Assembly: GCA_021777215.1 (NCBI GenBank)
Contig: JAJYDS010000006.1
Location: 1 to 55,688 of the forward strand
Source: a bacterium
Lineage (GTDB): Bacteria > Babelota > Babeliae > Babelales > Vermiphilaceae
Length of the DNA: 55,688 nucleotides
Reading direction: 5' to 3'
Position numbers and translations under genes: made by a program. Numbering within the stretch: the stretch's first letter is position 1; each line of letters begins with the position of its first letter. Below the pieces are notes generated by a model that saw only the letters and a list, made by a program, of their open reading frames with translations, searched no databases and had not been told where the DNA came from. This document shows, in pieces, positions 41,621-49,831 of the stretch.

Positions 41621-43888
41621 TTACTCGCGATACTCCTGCTCTTGTCCATGCGCAACATGCGCCACATTATACAGCTCTTTCTCACTCTCAGCTTTTGCCG
41701 GTACAAATGATGCTGTGCCGCCGCCGGAACAGACCAAACGATCAATCAACAAAGTAAGCTCTGAAACCAACTTCAAACGATCAAACGGTACTGGTGCAAC
41801 AAATGTAGGCTTGCGCAATGCATCAAAAAATGCCTGCAATGCAGCCTTGTGTCCCTTGTCTGGCTCGGCAACCACCTCATTGAACAGCGTTGGCAAGCCA
41901 AAGCCATGTAATTGACGATAATTGTTCATCAAGATTGATTTACCATCAAAAAAGACTTCCATGCGTTCTTTGCCAAGATCTTGGTGGCCTAACGCCGTGT
42001 ACACGAGCGAACAGACCGAACCATCATCAAAACTAAGTTGTACAGAAAAATTATCCGTAGGGAAAATATCTTCTTTAGCCGCGTGCAACGCTTCAACCGA
42101 AACAGCAACGGGCTTGGCATCGGTTAAATAGCAAAAAAGATCAATAATCATACAGGCGTGACCCACGACTCTGCCCACACTAAAATCAGCGTGAATCCAA
42201 TATTCTTGCGGCACAATCGAAGAATTCATGCGATAGGAGATCATCAACGGCGTATAGCGATCTTTGATACTCTTTTTTATTTTCTGCATAAAGGGAGAAA
42301 ATGAACTGGTGTATCCAACACATAGCGGTGCTTGTGGCTGTGCATCCAACACTTTTTTTACCCGTTCAAATTGGGCCGCATCAGTGATTAATGGTCGTTT
42401 AGCAAAAACTGCTTTGCCGTGCTGTAATGCTTTAAGAACCTGATCAGCATGCAAAGTATAGGGAGACGCCACAATAATAGCATCAACAGAATCATTTTCT
42501 TTTGCAAAGAAATCGTCTACGGAAGAAAACACCTGATCAATACCATGCACTCGCGCTAAGGTGAGCGCTCGTGAACGATCGGCATCAATAATCGCATTAA
42601 GAGAAACATCTTGCATATCGGTGAGCAGTGGCATCAACTTAAGCCGCGCAAAACGACCGGCGCCGATAATACCCACGCGAATTTTTTGTTCTTTATTTTT
42701 TATCGCCGGAATGAAACGACAAAGTGTTTTTTGATCACAGCATTTGGCATCTACCTTTGCACCATGTTCAGCTGCTGCCTGTTTGTGTTGCTCGGGTTGA
42801 TAGGATATCACGGTACACAGAGCAAGAGGATCTTTCAAGTGCTCCTGCGTCTCAGGAACCTGATCAAATAAAACTTCCTTGGTAATTAACGACTCAACAG
42901 AGAGCTTCTTTAACTCAAGCAGACGAACAAATTCTTGCATGGTGCGCTGCTCTGACCAGGAAACACAACTGCCATAGCGTGAATATTGAGCCGCGCAGGT
43001 CAGTCTGCCTGGTGTATAGGGCGAAAGCAATACGGCAAGATCTTTTTTTTGTATTTCATGGCGTTGTATCGTGCAACTGTCCTGACCAATAATCACGACC
43101 TTACCCTGCGCACGCGCCGCATCAACAGCAAGCGGCTGCAAGAGTACGTTTTCTTTTTCTGATGAGCCGGTAATAAATGCAACATCAACGCCAACGTGCT
43201 GCGTGATCAAGCTAATCTCTTGCTGCAATGTAGTCTGAGAAATGAGACAGCCATAATCAGCACCTAACTCTTTTGCGCGAGCAATACGTTCGGCGCGCTC
43301 ATCAACAACCAACACCGTACAACCAGCCGCTTTGGCCAGTTGAGCTGTCAATTGGCCAACAAGACCTAACCCAAAGACCGCAACAATATCTCCCAATGAA
43401 AGTTGTGCACGACGCACACCTTGAAGAGCGCTTGCACCAATCGCCGTCATACTCGCTGCTTTTATCTGATTAGGAGCTATTTTCACAATTAAATGTTCAG
43501 GTACACAGACAATATCGGCATGATGTGCGCAAGAAACATCTGCGCAGGCTACAAGATCACCGGTACGAAACTGCGTTACTTTCTTTCCCGTGGCAATGAC
43601 GCACCCAGAGCAAGAATACCCGAGTGTTTGAATGTCTCCCTGCAACTTTTGCTTGAGCAATCCTTTTGTTGTTTGAATACCACAGGAAGAAATACAGCTG
43701 AGTACTTTTTTAATTTTATAAGGCACATTACTCATTAACGCAGGCTGCGCTGCAGATAGACGTGCCATGTCCATCTGCACGTCTATACAAGAATAATGCA
43801 CCGAAATTAATACCAAATGATCGTCCAACTCGGGTTCAGCGACTTTCTTGATTAGCAATAAACCTTTATCTAAAAATAGTTGTCTCAT
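41621..43888 (-). CDS. Bi-domain oxidoreductase: zinc-alcohol dehydrogenase plus Gfo/Idh/MocA
   Basis: This 755-residue protein fuses two enzymes. Residues about 1-380 form a zinc-type medium-chain dehydrogenase (GCVIATGKKVTQFRTGDLVA, AVFGLGLVGQLTAQLAKAAG, VLVVDERAERIARAKELGAD). From about 404 a Gfo/Idh/MocA domain follows (RVGIIGAGRFARLKLMPLL, AIIVASPYTLHADQVLKALQ, GKAVFAKRPL). Such fusions occur in surface-polysaccharide clusters and probably act on nucleotide-sugar or glycan uronates. In the Gfo/Idh/MocA half the usual EKP reads AKRP, so catalysis may differ. No signal peptide. It overlaps the WecB-WecC gene by 4 bases (ATGA), which indicates coupled translation. Confidence 0.82.
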   Translation of the reverse strand: MRQLFLDKGLLLIKKVAEPELDDHLVLISVHYSCIDVQMDMARLSAAQPALMSNVPYKIKKVLSCISSCGIQTTKGLLKQKLQGDIQTLGYSCSGCVIATGKKVTQFRTGDLVACADVSCAHHADIVCVPEHLIVKIAPNQIKAASMTAIGASALQGVRRAQLSLGDIVAVFGLGLVGQLTAQLAKAAGCTVLVVDERAERIARAKELGADYGCLISQTTLQQEISLITQHVGVDVAFITGSSEKENVLLQPLAVDAARAQGKVVIIGQDSCTIQRHEIQKKDLAVLLSPYTPGRLTCAAQYSRYGSCVSWSEQRTMQEFVRLLELKKLSVESLITKEVLFDQVPETQEHLKDPLALCTVISYQPEQHKQAAAEHGAKVDAKCCDQKTLCRFIPAIKNKEQKIRVGIIGAGRFARLKLMPLLTDMQDVSLNAIIDADRSRALTLARVHGIDQVFSSVDDFFAKENDSVDAIIVASPYTLHADQVLKALQHGKAVFAKRPLITDAAQFERVKKVLDAQPQAPLCVGYTSSFSPFMQKIKKSIKDRYTPLMISYRMNSSIVPQEYWIHADFSVGRVVGHACMIIDLFCYLTDAKPVAVSVEALHAAKEDIFPTDNFSVQLSFDDGSVCSLVYTALGHQDLGKERMEVFFDGKSILMNNYRQLHGFGLPTLFNEVVAEPDKGHKAALQAFFDALRKPTFVAPVPFDRLKLVSELTLLIDRLVCSGGGTASFVPAKAESEKELYNVAHVAHGQEQEYRE

Positions 43889-46464
43889 GAACGATCCTCC
43901 CGGAGTTTATCATCATCAGTCATCAAACAGTGGTCATTATCTTGATTCACAATAAAAAAATCCATCACACTCCGTGCTGGCCAAAAAAGCGACTCTTTGT
44001 CTCCAGCAAGCTTACTCTTATAAAGTAATCCACAAGCATCCAGTACTTTTTTCCTTTGTAGCACTTTTTTATCAAGAGCTTTAAATCTGGTGTGGGGCAC
44101 CAAAAAGAGCACAATATCTGCCTGCTCAATCGCGTCGGTCGCCCCAGTCAACGCAGCACCAAATAATGGCTCTAATTTTTCACGCTTAACGTGCGGCTCA
44201 CAGACAAGTACCTTAATGTCAGGATGTTCTTGTAAACGTTGCGCGATAAAGAGGGCCGGCGATTCGCGTAGATCATCGACATCAGCTTTATAGGTTAATC
44301 CCATAACCGCCACGGTACAACGGCCTGCTCCCTCTTTTTTCCATGCAGCCACAGCCATCTCAAGCGATGCAATTACTTGGAGTGGCTTACGGTCATTGAC
44401 CGCACGCGCTGCTTGTAACAACTGCGTCTGTTGCGGAAATGTTTCTATCAAAAACCATGGATCAACGGCAATACAGTGACCCCCCACACCGCATGAAGGT
44501 TTTAAAATTTGAACCCGAGGATGCTTGTTGGCAAGTTCAATAATTTCATATGGATCAAGCCCTGCAGCATATGCCATGGCCCCGACTTGGTTGGCAAAAG
44601 CGATTTGCACATCGCGCGAACTATTCTCAATTAATTTTACCATCTCTGCGGCCTGAGCGTTTGTTTGATACATGGCGCCCCGCACAAAGTGTGCATAAAA
44701 TTCTTGCGCTTTTTGTGCACAATCCTGTGTCACTCCGCCAATCACCCGATCATTTTCGATTAACTCATGAAAAATTTTTCCTGGCAATACCCGCTCAGGA
44801 CAATGAGCAACAAAAAAATCCGTCCCCACCCGCATGCCAGTTTTTTGCTCAAGTTGACGGGCCATAGCATGTGTGGCACCAACAGGTACAGTCGATTCCA
44901 AAATAATAGTGGTACCAAGCGTGATTACCAGTGCAATAGAATCGGTTGCAGCAACGACATATGACATGTCAGCTTTTTTTTCATGACATGGCGTAGGCAC
45001 CGCGACAATAATGTAATCAGCCGCTTCCGGATATGTTTGCGCTTTAAAATTTCCCGATTGCAATGCCAGCTGTAATTTTTCAAACACCTCAGGTTCATAA
45101 ATAACCTGATCACCGGCATTAATTTTTTCTACGCGCTCAGCATCAACATCCACGCCGACAACCTGAAGGCCATGTTCTACCGATACCAGCGCTGTTGGCA
45201 ATCCGATATACCCAAGCCCAACTACTAAAACTTTCTTCACTTGCGTATCCTTTTTTTGCACCGGATTTTCACTCTTTTTCATAACAGGTTCCTCATTAGA
45301 ATACTGTACCGCAGGTAAGCGTTCCTGTAAAACAGCAACAATCTTCTCTGCTGCATATCCATCCCCGTAAAGAGCTCGTGTATTATGCGTACCCGACGCC
45401 CTCGTTTTACCAGTTTGCTCTAATAATTGTTGTGCCATCATTACAATTTTTTCTTCGTCGGTACCCACTAAATGAGCAACCCCCGCTTCAATTCCCTCAC
45501 TACGTTCTGTTTTTTCACGGAGCACCAGCAGAGGTTTAGCCAGACTAATTGCTTCTTCCTGAATACCACCAGAATCGGTCATAACCAAATCAGCATGTGA
45601 CAGAAGATAAATTAAGTCGCTATAAGCAAGAGGTTCACATAAAAAACAGTTTGGCACTACGTCCAAACCAACCGCTTCAATAGCACTAAGCACCTGTGGA
45701 TTTGGATGAAATGGATACACACAAACCAAATCTGCATTGTGCGTAAGCAACTGTTTGACCGCACGTAAAACACTTTCAATACCTCCCTGGAATGACTCCC
45801 GCCGATGCACGGTAAGCACCAACAATTTTTGTCCGGTACAGTCACATTGAGCAATTCGTTCACGAAGCTTTGGCCACACCAAGATAGCCCCTTTTTCAAT
45901 TTTTTCTAGCGTGCTGCGCAATGCATCAACTACGGTGTTGCCCACACAAAAAATAGAATCAGCCGGCACGCCGCTAGCATGCAAATGGGCAACCGCTTGT
46001 TCAGTTGGCGCAAAGTGATATGAGGCAAGCACGCTTAACACACGGCGATTCATCTCCTCCGGATAGGGAGAATAAAGATCATCGGTGCGCAATCCTGCTT
46101 CGATATGCGCCACAGGAATACGCAAATAAAATGCCGCAAGACCCGCTGCCAGCGCCGAAGTCGTATCACCCTGTACCACCACTAACGATGGTTTTTCACG
46201 TATAAAAACTTCTTTTGTTTTTTGTAAAATTGCCTGCGTAAGATAAAAAAGATCTTGGCCAGGACGCATCACATCGAGATTATAATCTGGCCGCAACCCA
46301 AAAAGATCGAGCACGGACATAAGTATTTCACCATGCTGCATGGTACAACAAAGAACAACCGGCAGGTTTGTTTTTTTGAGCGCCCAATACACGGGCGCCA
46401 TTTTTATACCCTCTGGCCGCGTGCCAACAATCAATATAATCGGTCCCTTTTTTTCTTGCGCCAT
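43885..46464 (-). CDS. UDP-GlcNAc 2-epimerase fused to UDP-ManNAc dehydrogenase (WecB-WecC fusion)
   Basis: This 859-residue fusion makes UDP-ManNAc uronate in two steps. Residues about 1-385 are the 2-epimerase (LIVGTRPEGIKMAPVYWALK, VQGDTTSALAAGLAAF, HIEAGLRTDDLYSPYPEEMN, LTVHRRES, TDSGGIQEEA). From about 409 the dehydrogenase follows (VLVVGLGYIGLPTALVSVEH, VDAERVEKINAG, ESTVPVGAT, HCPERVLPGK, SCGVGGHCIAVDPWF with the active-site Cys, MGLTYKADVDDLRESP). The linker contains an ATG at 45282 preceded by GAGGA at 7 bases, the form of an ancestral wecC start. No signal peptide. First gene of the operon. Confidence 0.93.
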   Translation of the reverse strand: MAQEKKGPIILIVGTRPEGIKMAPVYWALKKTNLPVVLCCTMQHGEILMSVLDLFGLRPDYNLDVMRPGQDLFYLTQAILQKTKEVFIREKPSLVVVQGDTTSALAAGLAAFYLRIPVAHIEAGLRTDDLYSPYPEEMNRRVLSVLASYHFAPTEQAVAHLHASGVPADSIFCVGNTVVDALRSTLEKIEKGAILVWPKLRERIAQCDCTGQKLLVLTVHRRESFQGGIESVLRAVKQLLTHNADLVCVYPFHPNPQVLSAIEAVGLDVVPNCFLCEPLAYSDLIYLLSHADLVMTDSGGIQEEAISLAKPLLVLREKTERSEGIEAGVAHLVGTDEEKIVMMAQQLLEQTGKTRASGTHNTRALYGDGYAAEKIVAVLQERLPAVQYSNEEPVMKKSENPVQKKDTQVKKVLVVGLGYIGLPTALVSVEHGLQVVGVDVDAERVEKINAGDQVIYEPEVFEKLQLALQSGNFKAQTYPEAADYIIVAVPTPCHEKKADMSYVVAATDSIALVITLGTTIILESTVPVGATHAMARQLEQKTGMRVGTDFFVAHCPERVLPGKIFHELIENDRVIGGVTQDCAQKAQEFYAHFVRGAMYQTNAQAAEMVKLIENSSRDVQIAFANQVGAMAYAAGLDPYEIIELANKHPRVQILKPSCGVGGHCIAVDPWFLIETFPQQTQLLQAARAVNDRKPLQVIASLEMAVAAWKKEGAGRCTVAVMGLTYKADVDDLRESPALFIAQRLQEHPDIKVLVCEPHVKREKLEPLFGAALTGATDAIEQADIVLFLVPHTRFKALDKKVLQRKKVLDACGLLYKSKLAGDKESLFWPARSVMDFFIVNQDNDHCLMTDDDKLREDRS

Positions 46465-46623
46465 AGAACTCTCCCCACAATTTTTGTGTGTGCAAAAATG
46501 TAATTAACTACCAAATGGCTCGTGGTGCGCTATCTCATTTGAGTGTTTTTTGTGCTCATGGTATGTATAGATACGCACATAACCATAGCACAGATCAAAC
46601 AACTGACCAACAAAGAGAGAAGT

Positions 46624-48144
46624 ATGAATTTTATCTCACAACTCAATACTTATACGCCAAACAAAAAAAATCTATCGCTCCTCGTTTTTGCCGCACTGTT
46701 CGTGCGAGCCGCTGTTTTTTTCATCTATATTCAACACGAAGAGCGCTACCACCAACCCGACTCAAATGACTATCACGTCTATGCTGCCACGATAGTACTT
46801 AATCAACCAATGCCCCGCTACTGGCGTATGCCCGGCTATCCGCTCTACCTATCCATTTTTTATCATTTTTTTGGTCTACAGCCCGGCGCTTTTTCTGCAA
46901 ACAGCCCCGCGCAAAAAGCAGCCATCTGGGGACAAGTTTTCATTAACTCGTTCATTCCTCTTGTTCTTTTTTTTCTTGCATACACCCTCACTGCCTCATA
47001 TGCGATTGCCTGGATTCTTGCTTGGCTATCGGTAATACATCTGGGCCTTGTCTTAGCAAGTACCTATCTACTCACCGAGGGCCTGGCTCTTATTTTCTTT
47101 TATCTCTTTTTGCTCTTTTTTTATAAAAGTTTTCGCGCCTATGGCGAACAACAAGAAGAGACTTCATTTTACCAAGCGCTGACAAAAACCAGTTTCCCAA
47201 AAAACCCTGCAATTCAGCACCCCTCTATACACCTTGCCCTTGCCGCATTATTTCTTTGCATAAGCACCTGGATGCGGCCTATGGGAATTTTTGTCGCTAT
47301 TGTAGCGGCATTCATTCTTCTTGTCTGTGCGCAAGATCGTTTTATGCAAAAACTTAAAAAGATCACTCTTTTTCTTGGACTTTTTTTTGCAAGCATAGCT
47401 CCTTGGTATATACGCAATTACCAAAAAACCGGCCACATTTTTTTCTGCCCCCTGTTTGGTATCTATCTGAATGCATTTACCGCACCGCGCATTTTGCGCG
47501 ATGTTCACCACTTGCCTCTTGAAAAAACATGGCGTTATTTACAACACCAACTCTCAGATAAAATTCAAAAAGATATCCAACATAAAGGATTAACAAACAT
47601 AACTCCCTACACAAAAAATCTTCCTATCCCGGAACTTCTTGCTGGCGCTATTTCTTGGCCGATCGTACTCGCGCATCCTTGGTTTGCCACAATGGAATGG
47701 TTTAAAGAAGTATTCATAAGTACTTTTGATTTATACAGTTATCAACTTATTGCATTTGTAAAAAACACGTTCAAATCTGATCCCTTAGAAGCTTTTTTAA
47801 GCGAACGCTTAGCAGAATGTCTGTATAAACAACCAGCACCACTAGTAGTTAGAATACTCTGTTGGCTTGAATTTATCTGGGCACTCTTTTTGTGGATGGG
47901 AATTATTGCCGGCATTTGGCTTTTTATTGCGCGTACGACAATTAAAAAATTCCAAGTATCAGATCAATGCAAAGCGCTTGGCGGTCTATGGTTAAAAACA
48001 GGCCTTTTGATTGGCGCGGCGCTCGTTATGACGGGCGGCTTTGGCTACGCGCGTTTGCGACTGCCTGTTGAGCCCCTCATCATTATTCTCGCGCTTACTG
48101 CCTGGATGTACTTACTTAGAAAAGAATCGTATACTCACCCATAA
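46624..48144 (+). CDS. GT39-like integral membrane glycosyltransferase
   Basis: This 506-residue protein has about ten hydrophobic segments. Its first outer loop has HQPDSNDYHVYAATI, the acidic loop typical of GT-C enzymes, and RYWRMPGYPLYLSIFYHFFG matches the PGYPL/PIGYPL segment of the 40261 protein. SIAPWYIRNYQKTGH lies at a later loop, a pattern also seen in PMT_2-type proteins. The ATG at 46624 follows a purine-rich AGAGAGAAG. A weak promoter (TTGAGT, 17 bases, TATGTA; 46539-46567) lies upstream, divergent from the WecB-WecC operon. It would act at the outer membrane face with a lipid-linked donor. Confidence 0.72.
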   Translation: MNFISQLNTYTPNKKNLSLLVFAALFVRAAVFFIYIQHEERYHQPDSNDYHVYAATIVLNQPMPRYWRMPGYPLYLSIFYHFFGLQPGAFSANSPAQKAAIWGQVFINSFIPLVLFFLAYTLTASYAIAWILAWLSVIHLGLVLASTYLLTEGLALIFFYLFLLFFYKSFRAYGEQQEETSFYQALTKTSFPKNPAIQHPSIHLALAALFLCISTWMRPMGIFVAIVAAFILLVCAQDRFMQKLKKITLFLGLFFASIAPWYIRNYQKTGHIFFCPLFGIYLNAFTAPRILRDVHHLPLEKTWRYLQHQLSDKIQKDIQHKGLTNITPYTKNLPIPELLAGAISWPIVLAHPWFATMEWFKEVFISTFDLYSYQLIAFVKNTFKSDPLEAFLSERLAECLYKQPAPLVVRILCWLEFIWALFLWMGIIAGIWLFIARTTIKKFQVSDQCKALGGLWLKTGLLIGAALVMTGGFGYARLRLPVEPLIIILALTAWMYLLRKESYTHP

Positions 48145-48157
48145 ACTTTTGTTGATA

Positions 48158-48186
48158 TTTACAAATCAATACATCTGTACTAGAAT
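48158..48186 (+). promoter_or_regulatory. Probable promoter for the 48212 gene pair
   Basis: A -35 TTTACA (48158-48163), a 17-base spacer and a -10 TAGAAT (48181-48186), 25 bases before the start codon, which has AGGAG in front of it. The -10 is identical to that of the promoter at 337-364. Confidence 0.55.
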
Positions 48187-48211
48187 TCTTTATATTTTTT
48201 AGGAGAATTCC

Positions 48212-48580
48212 ATGAAAACAGAGTATGTATTATTGTGCTTGTTAACTTTCTTCAACAACTATCAAAATAGCTTTGCTATGAGTGAATACTCATCTGATTC
48301 GCAAAGCGAACACGAAGCTTCGCCTGAGATTATGACAAGTGGAGATTTCGTAGAAGTTCAATCTGGCGGACAGACTCTTGAAGCAGCACTTCTGCTTATC
48401 AACAAAGACAATAGACGCTGCTGGATAACGGCTAAAAAAGGAAATAATGATTTTGATATTCCGCTACAAATAGCACTCTCACAAATTACCGCTAAAAAAG
48501 ATGGTCAAATTGATAAAGCAAGACGTGACTTGCTTGTGTGGCAGCTTGGCTTTCTTATTGCCTCTAATTCACCACGATGA
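48212..48580 (+). CDS. Small exported protein of unknown function
   Basis: This 122-residue protein has a signal peptide (YVLLCLLTFFNNYQNSFA-MS), an acidic, serine-rich stretch (SEYSSDSQSEHEASPE) and then a compact domain with a beta-rich look (SGDFVEVQSGGQTLEAALLL, RRCWITAKKGNNDFDI). I do not recognise it. AGGAG lies before the ATG. It overlaps the HIT gene by 4 bases (ATGA), so they are translated together, but no functional link is obvious. Confidence 0.6.
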   Translation: MKTEYVLLCLLTFFNNYQNSFAMSEYSSDSQSEHEASPEIMTSGDFVEVQSGGQTLEAALLLINKDNRRCWITAKKGNNDFDIPLQIALSQITAKKDGQIDKARRDLLVWQLGFLIASNSPR

Positions 48581-49095
48581 AAAAACTCTATGCCCCTTGG
48601 CGCAGCCCCTATGCAGGTTCAATTGATCAGGGTAAAAAAGAAAATACGACAGCAGATACCTGTGTTTTTTGTACACAACTAGCCGAACATAACGATGAAC
48701 ATCATTTAATTTTGTATCGTGGCGAACATCATGCCGTTATGATCAACAAATATCCCTATAATGCGGGGCATCTGCTTATCATCTCCCTCAAACACCTGGC
48801 GGCATTGGAAGAATTGTCTCCAGCCTCGCGCGGCGAACTCATAGAATTAACATCCAGTTGTGTAGCTATCTTAAAAAAAGAACTGCACGCTGAAGGCGTT
48901 AATGTCGGCATAAATTTAGGAAAAATCGCCGGCGCAGGAATTCCATCTCATATTCATATGCATATATTACCTCGCTGGAATGGCGATACAAACTTTCTAC
49001 CAACACTCGCCGATACCAAACAAATATCCTTTGACCTGCGCGATATTTATGCGAGGCTCAAACCAGCATTTGATGCTTTGGCTATAACAGTTTAA
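48577..49095 (+). CDS. HIT family nucleotide hydrolase/phosphorylase
   Basis: This 172-residue cytosolic protein has the HIT signature SHIHMHILPRW (HxHxHxx with the catalytic central His), preceded by NVGINLGKIAGAGI. CVFC near the N-terminus is the first half of a zinc site. PWRSPYAG at the start and the overall length fit the diadenosine-tetraphosphate phosphorylase-like branch known from mycobacteria. It would cleave Ap4A or other dinucleotides. No signal peptide. Its 3' end overlaps the convergent gene at 49082 by 14 bases. Confidence 0.85.
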   Translation: MKKLYAPWRSPYAGSIDQGKKENTTADTCVFCTQLAEHNDEHHLILYRGEHHAVMINKYPYNAGHLLIISLKHLAALEELSPASRGELIELTSSCVAILKKELHAEGVNVGINLGKIAGAGIPSHIHMHILPRWNGDTNFLPTLADTKQISFDLRDIYARLKPAFDALAITV

Positions 49096-49828
49096 CAATC
49101 TGGTCAACAATATTCTCAACACTCTCGGTAGGGTTATTTAGATTTAATTTTGCCTTAAAAGTAACTGATTTACCCAATAAATTCCCCTTCAAAGTAAACT
49201 CAGGCAAGTCTCCTGATGCAAGCAATTGCGCCGAATCTCCTTCAAGGGAAACTGATTGTATATTGAAAATTTTATCCAAAGCACCGCCGACTGCATCAGC
49301 CGCTGACTGTAATGCCGTGAGCCCGACAAGTTCACTGCCATATGCCGCTGCTTGCCCACACTCGGCAATAGTATTAACGGCATCTTCTGCAACGGATAAC
49401 ACTTGGCCCCCAACATTGATAATGAGATTGCCCCCCTGCTTTATTGCCGCACCTGGATCAAGAGCAACATCAGCTGCGCCCTTACCAGCAGTGACTACTA
49501 CCTGACCAGCACCTTTTCCCGCTTTAACAGCAACATCGCCTACAGCACCGCCGACGGAAACAATGGCACCGCCAATAGTCTTACCGCCCACATTCACCGC
49601 AACTGATGTAGTAGTTTTTGCTACTGCTTTACCGGCTTGGGCAGCTCCTTTCTCCACCGTTTTTTCTGCCGTCTGTGCCGCCTTTCCTACCTCCTTTGTT
49701 CCTTTTTCAACGGTATGAGAAACAGTATGCACAACGCTACTTCCCCACCATGCATAGGATCTACCACCTAAAAAAACTATCCCATTTAAAAAAACGGCGA
49801 AAATAACTATCCCTTTTTTTGATATCAT
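49082..49828 (-). CDS. Exported Ala/Gly-rich protein with heptad-like repeats
   Basis: This 248-residue protein has a signal peptide (IVIFAVFLNGIVFLGGRSYA). Residues about 30-145 are short, Ala/Gly/Val/Lys-rich imperfect repeats (KGTKEVGKAAQTAEKTVEKG, KAGKGAGQVVVTAGKGAADV) without bulky residues, suggesting an amphipathic rod or membrane-active stretch. The last 60 residues (SLEGDSAQLLASGDLPEFTL) look beta-rich, resembling the segments of the 49832 protein that follows the same pattern. GGAGG precedes the ATG. The gene lies 3 bases after the 49832 gene and is probably transcribed with it. Function unknown. Confidence 0.65.
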   Translation of the reverse strand: MISKKGIVIFAVFLNGIVFLGGRSYAWWGSSVVHTVSHTVEKGTKEVGKAAQTAEKTVEKGAAQAGKAVAKTTTSVAVNVGGKTIGGAIVSVGGAVGDVAVKAGKGAGQVVVTAGKGAADVALDPGAAIKQGGNLIINVGGQVLSVAEDAVNTIAECGQAAAYGSELVGLTALQSAADAVGGALDKIFNIQSVSLEGDSAQLLASGDLPEFTLKGNLLGKSVTFKAKLNLNNPTESVENIVDQIVKLL

Positions 49829-49831
49829 CGA

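Noticed and set aside
41451-41915. A 154-codon plus-strand open frame
   Set aside because: It lies antisense to the bi-domain oxidoreductase and the membrane GT and has no SD or motif.
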